15,999 bases of DNA, from assembly GCA_038229875.1 (NCBI GenBank), contig JBBROA010000094.1, positions 1-15,999 on the forward strand, written 5' to 3'. The DNA comes from JALYUA01 sp038229875. GTDB taxonomy: Bacteria > Acidobacteriota > Thermoanaerobaculia > UBA5066 > Gp7-AA6. Positions 5,887 to 12,475 of this stretch are shown one piece after another. The notes under the pieces were generated by a model. That model searched no databases. It saw only the letters and a program-made list of their open reading frames with translations, and was not told the origin of the DNA. Positions within the stretch are counted from its first letter, which is position 1. Each line of letters starts with the position of its first letter. The translations under genes and the position numbers were made by a program.

Positions 5887-8886
5887 TCACGCGGATGCGC
5901 GGTCGTTCGAAGCCTGCGCGGCTCGGCGCGACTGGCGGGGGCGGTCGAGGGGAATCTCTACGAAGGCTTCGCATCCGCCTTCCGGCAGGTTGCGCACGTC
6001 GAAGGAATGGCGCCTCGGGTAGAGAGCCTCCAGGCGGCGGCGCACGTTCGAGATCCCGATCCCGGTCGCTTCCGCGGGCCGGGTTCCGTCGGGGAGGCCT
6101 CTCCCGTTGTCCCGGACGCGCAGGGTGAGACGGTCGCCTTCCGCGCGCACGAGGACCGTGACGGACACAGGCCCGGCGAACCCCTGCATTCCGTACTTGA
6201 TCGCGTTTTCGACGAGCGGCTGCAGAAGAAACGACGGCACGCGGGCGGCGCGGACCTCCGGGCCCACCTCAACGGCGATCCGTACGCGGTCTCCGAAGCG
6301 GGTGCGCTCGATGTTCGTGTACTGCTCGAGAATTGCCAGCTCTTCGTCGACGGAAACGAGCTGCCCGGGCTCGGACTTCAGGCTCGTCCGCAAAAGCTCG
6401 GCGAGCTGCAGGATCATGCGCTTCGCCCTCGAAGGATCCGCGTCGATGTACGGGAGCACGGCGTTGAACGTGTTGAAGAGGAAGTGCGGCCGCAGCTGCG
6501 CGCGGAGGGCATGCAGTTTTGCCTCGACGAGTTCCGCCCGCATTCCCTCGCGCTGCCGGAGGCGGCGCAGGCGGGTGCGGTGCGCGGCGCCCACCGCGAT
6601 CACCAGACCGAGCGCGCAAGCCGCGCGGAACCAGGGCGAGTCGTACACGTGGCGCGCGATGGAAAACGCCAGCGCCGGCTGGGCCTCACTCCAGAGACCG
6701 TCTTCGTTGGCGGCTCGGATCTGGAAACGGTAATGCCCCGAGGGGAGATTCGTGTAGTACGCGATTCGCCGGGCGCCGGCGTTGATCCAGGCGTGATCGA
6801 AGTTCTCGAGCCGATACTGAAAGCGGATCGCGCCCGGCTGACGGAACGAGAGGGCGGTGTAGTGAATCTCGAGGTCCCGACGGTCCGGCGGAAGACGGAG
6901 GCTGTCGCGTCCGGTGAGCCTCCGCCCATTCGCGAGCACTTCTTCGACGACGACCTGCGGAGGCACGCGGTTGATCTCGATGTGCGCGGGATCCGCCATG
7001 GCGAGCCCCTTGGAAGTCGCGAACCAGAGACGGCCGTCGCGGCCGCGGGTGACGCCGTGCTGCGAGTTGTTGCACTCGGCGCTTCGCATCCCGTTCGCCG
7101 TCGCGAATCCCACGGGGTGAATTCCCTGTCCCGGCCGGGTCGCGACACCGTTTAATTCCGTCAGGCTGACGCGCGAGACGCCGTGGTTCGTCGTGAGCCA
7201 GAGGTAACCGTGCCCGTCGTCGACCGCGCGTTGGACGGTGTCGCGGAAGACGCCCTCGTTTTCCCGGTATGTGGTAAACGCGGTGCCGTCGAAGCGCGCG
7301 AGTCCGCCGCGCGTGCCCAGCCAGTAGGTGCCGCTGCCGTCCTGACCGATCGAGAGCACCATGTTGTGGGCAAGTCCGTCGCGCGTGGTGAACGTCTGAA
7401 ATTGCCCCTCATGGCGGCGCACGAGACCGGAGCCGAGAGTCGCGATCCACAGGTCTCCGTCCCGATCTTCGAAAAGCGAGATGACCGCTTCGCTCGGCAG
7501 GCCGTTGTTGCGGTCGTATCGGGTGATCTTGTTGCCTTCGAGATGCGCGATCCCCGACCCGACCATCGCGACCCAGACGCTGCCGTCACGCGAGACGCAG
7601 ACGGAGGAGACCCAGACTCCCGGCATCCCCTCGGCGAGCCCATAACGCCGCCAGCCCGCGCCGTTCGATCGGAAGAGCCCGTTGCCGCGTGTCCCCACCC
7701 AGATGTCCCCCGAGGCGTCCTGGGCGATCGTCGGGACCGGCGCGCCGAAGTCACGCACGATCGTGAGCCGTTCTTCGCCGGATCGCATTTTCGAAACGAT
7801 CCCGCTCCGCGTCGCTACCCAGAGGGTGCGGGATCGATCCTCGAACACTGTGAAGACGTTGTTGTCGGGCAGCCCGTCTCGAACCGTGTAATTCGCGATG
7901 CGCTGATCCTTCAGGCGATTCAATCCTGCGTCGCCGGTACCGATCCAGAGACTTCCTTCGCGATCTTCCAGGATGGAGAGGACCTCGTCGCTCGCGAGGC
8001 CGTTCGACCGCGAGAACTGCATCAGCCGTCCGTCTCGCAGCCCGTACACCCCCGAAAGAGTTCCAACCCAGAGCGTGCCCGATCGATCCCGGTAAATGGA
8101 ACGGACGGTCCTGTCGGGACGGGTTCCGAGCGGGAAATGCTCCGCGCGGCCGTTCTGGAAACGCGAGAGCCCGTCGACGCTGCCGACCCAGAGGCCGCCT
8201 TCTCCGGTCGGTTCCAGCGCATGGACCGCCCCGCGGATTCCGGTCTCCGGGCCGAACGCGGTCAGACGTCCGTCGCGGTACCGGAACATCGCCGACTTTC
8301 CGCCGAACCACATCTCGCCGCCGGGAAGCTCCGCGATGGCACGGATGAACGCCGGCGGCGCTCCGCGCTTCCAGAAGCGCGTCAGCACTCCCCCCTTGAG
8401 ACGTGAGACGCCCTCGCGGGAGCCGATCCACAGGGCGCCGTCTTCGCTCTCCCGGATCGCCGTGACCTGCTGGCCGTCGAACGTGTCCCCGAACGACATC
8501 CGCGTGAACTCCCCGCCGGAAAGCTTTGCGAGACCGTTCGAGGTCGCGATCCACAGGTCGCCGCTTCGGGTCTGCCAGAGCGCCTGGACAAAATCGTCCC
8601 CGAGCGCCGGCGTGTTTCTCGTGTCGAAGACGGCGAAATGGACGCCGTCGAAGCGGACCAGTCCCTCCTGGGTCCCGAGCCAGAGATACCCGTCGCGCGT
8701 CTGAACGATCGCCGTGACCGAGTTTTGAGGAAGACCGGAGTCGGAATCCCAGACGTCGTAACCGTAGTGCGCGAGCGCGCTCGAGGGCTCCAGAGCCGCG
8801 GCGGAACGCGGCACGGCGAGGACGCCGAACGCCAGCGCGATTTGCGCAACTCCTCTCACAAGCCGCGGTGGGAACGCGCCTTTCAT
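5887..8886 (-). CDS. Double beta-propeller (Reg_prop) / Y_Y_Y LytS-type sensor histidine kinase
   Basis: A 999-residue membrane sensor. Residues 1-31 are a signal sequence ending in SAAA. Fourteen propeller repeats with an LW[IVL][GA]T..G core start at about residues 68, 111, 152, 192, 232, 272, 313, 355, 395, 437, 479, 521, 562 and 620, which fits two seven-bladed propellers. A Y_Y_Y Ig-like domain spans about 670-745, then one membrane helix (about 751-768). The cytoplasmic core is the His_kinase/HATPase type, with H801 in LRPHFLFNTFN, N894 in the N-box ENAIKYG, DNGRG (926-930) and GIGIS. By family analogy the periplasmic propellers sense an envelope or polysaccharide-related signal and H801 passes phosphate to a LytTR regulator, here most likely 4807-5589. 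The two genes face each other rather than forming an operon. No Shine-Dalgarno precedes the ATG. A separate receiver domain is absent, so this is not a full hybrid kinase. Confidence 0.95.
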   Translation of the reverse strand: MKGAFPPRLVRGVAQIALAFGVLAVPRSAAALEPSSALAHYGYDVWDSDSGLPQNSVTAIVQTRDGYLWLGTQEGLVRFDGVHFAVFDTRNTPALGDDFVQALWQTRSGDLWIATSNGLAKLSGGEFTRMSFGDTFDGQQVTAIRESEDGALWIGSREGVSRLKGGVLTRFWKRGAPPAFIRAIAELPGGEMWFGGKSAMFRYRDGRLTAFGPETGIRGAVHALEPTGEGGLWVGSVDGLSRFQNGRAEHFPLGTRPDRTVRSIYRDRSGTLWVGTLSGVYGLRDGRLMQFSRSNGLASDEVLSILEDREGSLWIGTGDAGLNRLKDQRIANYTVRDGLPDNNVFTVFEDRSRTLWVATRSGIVSKMRSGEERLTIVRDFGAPVPTIAQDASGDIWVGTRGNGLFRSNGAGWRRYGLAEGMPGVWVSSVCVSRDGSVWVAMVGSGIAHLEGNKITRYDRNNGLPSEAVISLFEDRDGDLWIATLGSGLVRRHEGQFQTFTTRDGLAHNMVLSIGQDGSGTYWLGTRGGLARFDGTAFTTYRENEGVFRDTVQRAVDDGHGYLWLTTNHGVSRVSLTELNGVATRPGQGIHPVGFATANGMRSAECNNSQHGVTRGRDGRLWFATSKGLAMADPAHIEINRVPPQVVVEEVLANGRRLTGRDSLRLPPDRRDLEIHYTALSFRQPGAIRFQYRLENFDHAWINAGARRIAYYTNLPSGHYRFQIRAANEDGLWSEAQPALAFSIARHVYDSPWFRAACALGLVIAVGAAHRTRLRRLRQREGMRAELVEAKLHALRAQLRPHFLFNTFNAVLPYIDADPSRAKRMILQLAELLRTSLKSEPGQLVSVDEELAILEQYTNIERTRFGDRVRIAVEVGPEVRAARVPSFLLQPLVENAIKYGMQGFAGPVSVTVLVRAEGDRLTLRVRDNGRGLPDGTRPAEATGIGISNVRRRLEALYPRRHSFDVRNLPEGGCEAFVEIPLDRPRQSRRAAQASNDRASA

Positions 8887-8896
8887 TTCGAGGCAA

Positions 8897-8902
8897 ATTG
8901 TA
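8897..8902 (-). promoter_or_regulatory. Candidate -10 element (TACAAT) just upstream of the sensor kinase
   Basis: The minus strand reads TACAAT 10 bases before the kinase ATG. Initiation 6-9 bases further on would give an almost leaderless mRNA, which agrees with the missing Shine-Dalgarno. The best -35-like hexamer (TCGACC, 8923-8928) is 20 bp away, which is too far, so the call rests on the -10 alone. Confidence 0.35.
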
Positions 8903-8937
8903 CGCGGTAGGGATGGAGAAAAGGTCGATACCCGCCG

Positions 8938-9345
8938 TCACTCCCCGTCGCGGCGCAGCGCATCGGGCGGGACCACGCTTCCCGTGTGCCCGAACTTCGT
9001 TCGCAGGCGCTGGAATTCGCTCTCGAGTCGCTCGAATTCGGCCTCACCGACCGCCTCCAGGTTCAGGAGTTGGTTGCGGGCGCCGGAGCTCGACCTTATG
9101 AGCTCGTCGAGCTTCAGGAGCATCGCCTTCGAGTCTCTGTTCTGACTGCTCTGGATAATGAAGACCATCCAGAAGGTGATGAGGTTTGTCACGGTGTTGA
9201 TGATGAGTTGCCAGGTGTCCGAGAAATGGAAGATCGGGCCCGTGGCGACCCAGACCACGACCAGCAGAATTGACGCGACGAACGCCCAGGCGGAACCGAC
9301 GGCCGCGGACGCGACCTGGGTGATCTTTCGAAAGTAATCTCGCAT
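8938..9345 (-). CDS. Low-affinity iron permease family membrane protein
   Basis: A 135-residue protein with two membrane helices at about 16-36 and 44-64, followed by a cytoplasmic helical tail that looks coiled-coil near 100-118. The stretch TGPIFHFSDTWQLIINT, then TNLITFWMVFIIQSSQNRD and KLDELIR, is the signature of the low-affinity iron permease family (PF04120). The name comes from a fungal transporter; for bacterial two-helix members, iron transport is largely unproven, so treat the function as family-level only. AAAGGAG (9351-9357 on the minus strand) lies 5 bases before the ATG. The stop is 51 bases before the sensor kinase start, so the two could share a transcript. It is divergent from the membrane pair at 9461. 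Confidence 0.85.
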   Translation of the reverse strand: MRDYFRKITQVASAAVGSAWAFVASILLVVVWVATGPIFHFSDTWQLIINTVTNLITFWMVFIIQSSQNRDSKAMLLKLDELIRSSSGARNQLLNLEAVGEAEFERLESEFQRLRTKFGHTGSVVPPDALRRDGE

Positions 9346-9460
9346 GTTTTCTCCTTTGGCCGCCGGGGCGGTCCTTAGAGACTACGCCGTTCGTTTGCGA
9401 CAGGCGAAGGGCGAAGGGCGCCAGGCGAAATGGAATTCGGAGGCGCCGCGGGGCTCCAGG

Positions 9461-9901
9461 ATGAACGGCCCTGTCGTTCCTTTATGCTCGGCACCCAACG
9501 GGAACGGGGGGAATCTGGCGCAAGAACGTCTCTCACTCTGGCTCACCGCGGCGCTTCTCGCCGTGGTGGCCGCGGCGACCGCGGCGCGCGGTGCCCGGCT
9601 TCTGCGGCCCGAGGTTCCTCTGGACGCGCACGGCGAGCGCGCCTGGTTTTCGTGGGCGATGCGAAGCCCGACCGCGGTACCGCTGCTCGCGCGGGCCGCG
9701 GGTGAGCTTCGTCCGGGCGAGGCCGTCTGGATTTCTGTGCTCGATCCGGATCTCGATCCCAATTGGGTCCGCGTGATGGCAACGTACGCGCTCCCCCGAC
9801 AGTGCGTCATCGGGGCCGGCCGCGCTCCGTTTCCCCTGCACCTCTCACGGGTGGAGCTCGGTCCCGGCGCCCACGTCCGCGTCGTCCGCCGGGACGGGTA
9901 G
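9461..9901 (+). CDS. Small membrane-anchored protein of unknown function
   Basis: About 146 residues with one membrane helix (about residues 24-41, LWLTAALLAVVAAATAA), followed by a globular part of about 100 residues that should lie outside the cytoplasm. I do not recognise the family. Visible features are AVWISVLDPDLDPNWVRVMATYALPRQ and a hydrophilic end. The context is the best clue: the stop codon is 5 bases before the start of the GT-C-like gene, implying translational coupling and a shared task in the envelope. The start is uncertain. ATG 9461 has only a weak AGG directly before it. The reading frame is open from 9344, but the upstream part is not protein-like and overlaps the divergent gene's 5' end. 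Confidence 0.7.
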   Translation: MNGPVVPLCSAPNGNGGNLAQERLSLWLTAALLAVVAAATAARGARLLRPEVPLDAHGERAWFSWAMRSPTAVPLLARAAGELRPGEAVWISVLDPDLDPNWVRVMATYALPRQCVIGAGRAPFPLHLSRVELGPGAHVRVVRRDG

Positions 9902-9906
9902 GACGG

Positions 9907-11343
9907 GTGACGGATAGCCTGGACCTCCTCCGGCTTCTGACCGGCGCCGGCCTTCTGATCCTCATCGGCCGAGCCGCGACCCGGCGGGTGGGATTCCGCC
10001 TCGCGCCGGGCGAGCTCGCGCTCGACGGAGCCGTCGGACTTTCGCTAGCGGTGCCGGTCGCGTTCGGGTGCCTCGCTCTCGGAGTTCCCCTGCCCCCGCG
10101 GGTCATCGCCGGCGCGGAAGCGTTCTCGGCCGTCTTTCTTTTCCTGGCTCTGAGCCGCCAGAGGCCGCCGGCCGAGTCCCACCGCGCCCCCGTGTCAGAG
10201 CAACGCGGCCTGCGCAGCCTGTCCGCGCTTCTCTCAGCGGCGGCCTTCGCGGTCTGCGTCTGGAAGTGGGCGCGAGTGCCCCTCTGGTCGTGGGATCACT
10301 ACGCGATCTGGGGAATGAAGGCGCGAAAGCTGTTTCCATTTTCTTCCCTGGACCTGGAGATTCTTCGGCTGCCGGCGCTCACCGTCTCGAATCCTCAGTA
10401 CCCGCTGGGCCTGCCGGTCGCATGGCGGCTCCTGACGCTGGGCGAGCCATCGGCGAGGGCGTTCCGCGGCGCCCACGCGCTTTTTGGCCTGGGAGCGCTG
10501 CTCGCCCTCCGGCAGGGCGTTCGTCGCGCAACCGGTTCTGACGTTCTCGCCAATGCGCTCAGTGGGGTCCTGTGCCTCTCTCCGCTCTTCTGGGATTCCG
10601 AGGCGCTCGGCCTGGCGGAGATGCCGCTCGCGTTTCTCGCCGTTGCGGCGGCCGCGCTTCTGCTCGAGCTGCGCCACCCTCCGGCGGTACCGGCATGGGC
10701 GGCGGGGGCGGCAATCGGGTTCGTGAGCTGGATTAAGCAGGAGGGCGTCGTCTTGACGGGGTTGCTGCTCCTTCTGGGCGCCGTGGTCGTCGTCGGGTCG
10801 CGGAGGTCTCCCCCGGATCGCCGGCGCCTCGTGGCGGCGCTGGTCCTCCCCGCGGTGGTCGTCGCGGGCGCGGGATGGTGGCTCGATCGGGTTCTCCTTC
10901 CGCGGGGGTTCGGATTCTTCGTCGGGAACTGGAGAGAGCGAGGGCTCGCCCGCCTGCACGACCCGCTTCCGATCGTTCGGGCCCTCGCGCGCGAGCTTCT
11001 CTCGACTGACTGGCTCGGCTTCTGGATCGTGATGTCGATCGTTTTTGCGGTGGCCCTCCTCCGGCGCCGCTGGCCGGCGGTCTTCGTGCTCTCCGCCGTC
11101 GCGGCTGACCTGGCGGCGTTTGCGTCGGTTTACGTCTTCACGTACCTCGACCCCGCAGAGCACATCGCCTCCTCCTTCTTCCGCATCGCGGCGGCGACCG
11201 TACCGCTCGCGCTCCTCGGCAGCGCGCTGCTCGCGGAGCGGTGCGCGCCGCGCGAGGGGGCCGGTTCGGGCGGGATGAGGGCTTCTAGCGGGGCGCCCGC
11301 CTCCCCAGGATCGCCGCGATCGTCAGCCCCACCGCGAGCATGA
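9907..11343 (+). CDS. Polytopic membrane protein, GT-C (ArnT/PMT-like) glycosyltransferase candidate
   Basis: About 478 residues with roughly ten hydrophobic helices. Early in the protein, after helix 4, comes WSWDHYAIWGMKARKLF, the kind of acidic, tryptophan-rich loop found in GT-C family enzymes that take lipid-linked sugars. The late segment DPAEHIASSFFRIAAATVPL is also typical. The likely role is transfer of a sugar from a polyprenyl-phosphate donor at the outer face of the inner membrane, but donor and acceptor are unknown and the assignment is by pattern only. The GTG start at 9907 follows the previous stop by 5 bases. The last about 20 residues (after GGM) lose the high third-position GC of the rest and lie opposite a minus-strand remnant, so the natural C-terminus may have been changed. 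Confidence 0.75.
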   Translation: MTDSLDLLRLLTGAGLLILIGRAATRRVGFRLAPGELALDGAVGLSLAVPVAFGCLALGVPLPPRVIAGAEAFSAVFLFLALSRQRPPAESHRAPVSEQRGLRSLSALLSAAAFAVCVWKWARVPLWSWDHYAIWGMKARKLFPFSSLDLEILRLPALTVSNPQYPLGLPVAWRLLTLGEPSARAFRGAHALFGLGALLALRQGVRRATGSDVLANALSGVLCLSPLFWDSEALGLAEMPLAFLAVAAAALLLELRHPPAVPAWAAGAAIGFVSWIKQEGVVLTGLLLLLGAVVVVGSRRSPPDRRRLVAALVLPAVVVAGAGWWLDRVLLPRGFGFFVGNWRERGLARLHDPLPIVRALARELLSTDWLGFWIVMSIVFAVALLRRRWPAVFVLSAVAADLAAFASVYVFTYLDPAEHIASSFFRIAAATVPLALLGSALLAERCAPREGAGSGGMRASSGAPASPGSPRSSAPPRA

Positions 11344-11615
11344 GAGGGAGCTCGAGCGCGATCCCGTTCGAACAGCGGCGCAATCAGGATGGCTTCGAGG
11401 TTCTCGAGGTACCAGTCGAGAACCCCGAGCACGATCTCCTCCTTGGTCTTGAAGAAGTAATAGACGCTCCCGGGATGAACGCCGGATTGCCGCGCGATCT
11501 CCTGGAGCGTCGTCGATTCAAAGCCGCGCTCCCAGAAGAGCTGGCGGGCGGCTTCGAGGATCCGGCCCCGCGTCGAAACGGTGACCGGCGTAACGAAAGG
11601 CGTCGAATCAGGCAT
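11285..11615 (-). pseudogene. Truncated TetR-family regulator fused out of frame to a hydrophobic tail
   Basis: Residues 1-82 from the ATG at 11613-11615 are an intact TetR DNA-binding domain, with RGRILEAARQLFWERGFEST, LQEIARQSGVHPGSVYYFFKTKEEIV and VLDWYLENLEAIL. After about 11365-11375 the frame no longer looks coding, although it stays open to 11130 deep inside the convergent gene. In the neighbouring frame, 22 of 23 codons before the stop at 11285-11287 end in G or C. They spell a membrane-helix-like tail (LELPLMLAVGLTIAAILGRR plus a few residues). In the TetR frame only 12 of 24 codons over the same bases end in G or C. TetR proteins are normally about 190 residues, so the ligand-binding half is missing. 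I infer a deletion joining the start of tetR to the end of a downstream membrane-protein gene, plus a frame shift. Alternatively the short protein is a functional DNA-binding stub. Confidence 0.7.
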
Positions 11616-11634
11616 CAGTTGGTTAAACAACTAA
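11615..11634 (-). promoter_or_regulatory. Near-palindromic TetR-type operator over the TetR start
   Basis: On the minus strand TTAGTTG and CAACTGA flank TTTAAC, a 20-bp palindrome with few mismatches that ends at the A of the ATG. Its size, symmetry and position fit an autoregulatory operator of the adjacent TetR protein. A TTGACT -35-like hexamer lies at 11653-11658, which would place the -10 inside the palindrome. Confidence 0.55.
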
Positions 11635-11701
11635 GTCACTTTACCGGAGGCGAGTCAAGAAAAATTGATACCGCGTCCGTCGAGCGGGGAGCCCGACCTG
11701 G

Positions 11702-11723
11702 CTGTCCCGGCCTCAGGGGACAG
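11702..11723. repeat. Inverted repeat, 7-bp arms
   Basis: CTGTCCC (11702-11708) pairs perfectly with GGGACAG (11717-11723) around an 8-base loop. It is 10 bases from the hairpin at 11734-11753 and has no T-run on either side. Confidence 0.55.
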
Positions 11724-11733
11724 CAGAAACAAA

Positions 11734-11753
11734 ATCCGGGCAAACGCCCGGAT
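11734..11753 (-). terminator. Probable intrinsic terminator, minus strand
   Basis: ATCCGGGC (11734-11741) and GCCCGGAT (11746-11753) form a perfect 8-bp stem with a 4-base loop. On the minus strand it is followed by TTTGTTTC. It would end transcription from the frameshifted small gene upstream of it, yet that gene has no stop codon before the hairpin in any frame, another sign that its 3' part is damaged. Confidence 0.55.
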
Positions 11754-11754
11754 C

Positions 11755-12098
11755 GAAGAAACCTCTTGGTTCCCGGCTCTGGGACCGGGGGGAAAAGCGG
11801 CGCCCTCGCTGATGCAGATCGAGGTCAGGCCTTCCGAGCAGTACGTAAAGACGCTGGACGTCCCGACGTTCACGCTCGCGGCCATGGAGGCGGGGGCGCC
11901 CGAGACCGTGCTCGCGACCGAAATGATGCCAATGACCTCGAACACGCTGTTCGCGGGGACGGTGAAGTCGAGGGCCGTCGTCGCGGGATTCGAGGCTCCG
12001 TCACGGCGGAAGACAGGCCGAGGGTCGTGGCGAAGAGGGTTCCGGAAGCCAGAATTCCAAACACGATCAGCGCGGTCAGTACGGTCCGGAGGATTCAT
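11755..12098 (-). pseudogene. Small exported protein, frameshifted (unknown family)
   Basis: Two pieces of convincing coding sequence lie in different minus-strand frames. The first (about 12005-12095) encodes a signal-peptide-like stretch, ILRTVLTALIVFGILASGT then LFATTLGLSSAVT, but has a stop instead of a start at its head. The ATG at 12096-12098 is one base out of phase with it. The second (about 11790-11997) encodes NPATTALDFTVPANSVFEV, then IGIISVASTVSGAPASMAAS, VNVGTSSVFTYCSEGLTSIC and ISEGAAFPPG, in the ATG's frame and with strong third-position GC. Two compensating single-base shifts, near 12090 and near 12000, would rebuild a secreted protein of about 110-120 residues. The body looks beta-rich with two cysteines (YCSEGLTSIC). 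I do not recognise it. Sequencing errors are the alternative to true decay. Confidence 0.5.
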
Positions 12099-12228
12099 GA
12101 CGGAGCTGCTTGAGGAAACCCCGCTTCTTCCAAGCCCGCCGGCGGCGCGCTCACCGGATCGGGATGGGGCTCTGCCGGCGAAATGGGGAGGCGATCGAGG
12201 GGATCGCGGGAGAGGCGAGTTGAAAAAA

Positions 12229-12306
12229 TGGTGCGCCCGCCGCGATTCGAACGCGGGACCTTTAGCTCCGGAGGCTAACGCTCTATCCGGACTGAGCTAC
12301 GGGCGC
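12229..12306 (-). tRNA. tRNA-Arg (anticodon CCG)
   Basis: A complete cloverleaf reads on the minus strand. The 7-bp acceptor is GCGCCCG with CGGGCGC, the D stem GCTC/GAGC, the anticodon stem TTAGC/GCTAA with loop CTCCGGA, and the T arm CCGCG-TTCGAAT-CGCGG. The anticodon CCG is at 12269-12271 and the CCA end is encoded (12229-12231). It is probably co-transcribed downstream of tRNA-His. Confidence 0.96.
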
Positions 12307-12321
12307 AGAAAAGAACAATCT

Positions 12322-12399
12322 TGGGGTGAGTGGAGGGATTCGAACCCTCGACATCCAGATCCACAGTCTGGCGCTCTAACCGGCTGAGCTACACCCACC
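12322..12399 (-). tRNA. tRNA-His (anticodon GTG)
   Basis: A complete cloverleaf on the minus strand has acceptor GTGGGTG with CACTCAC, D stem GCTC/GAGC, anticodon stem CCAGA/TCTGG with loop CTGTGGA, and T arm GAGGG-TTCGAAT-CCCTC. The diagnostic extra G at -1 opposite C73 is present, as expected for tRNA-His. The anticodon is at 12362-12364 and CCA is encoded (12322-12324). Only 15 bases separate it from tRNA-Arg. Confidence 0.97.
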
Positions 12400-12475
12400 G
12401 TCGGGCGGGGGAGTCTACCAGAGGCAGAGGCGCACCCCGGAGCGACGGGTTGGATCCTGGTTTAGCCTTCGGCAG

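Noticed and set aside
5842..8406. Long plus-strand open frames under the sensor kinase
   Set aside because: They mirror the propeller/kinase gene and have low-complexity Arg/Ala/Glu composition.
9401..9431. Repeated AGGCGAA/CGAAGGG words upstream of the small membrane protein
   Set aside because: They are short, imperfect and only three copies long. They are likely simple slippage and show no CRISPR or binding-site spacing.
10234..11163. A 309-codon minus-strand frame within the GT-C-like gene
   Set aside because: It is highly charged with no motif. The plus strand encodes regular membrane helices.
11665..12387. A 240-codon plus-strand frame ending in WRDSNPRHPDPQSG
   Set aside because: That ending is the well-known false translation of the antisense of a tRNA gene, and the frame runs through both tRNAs.
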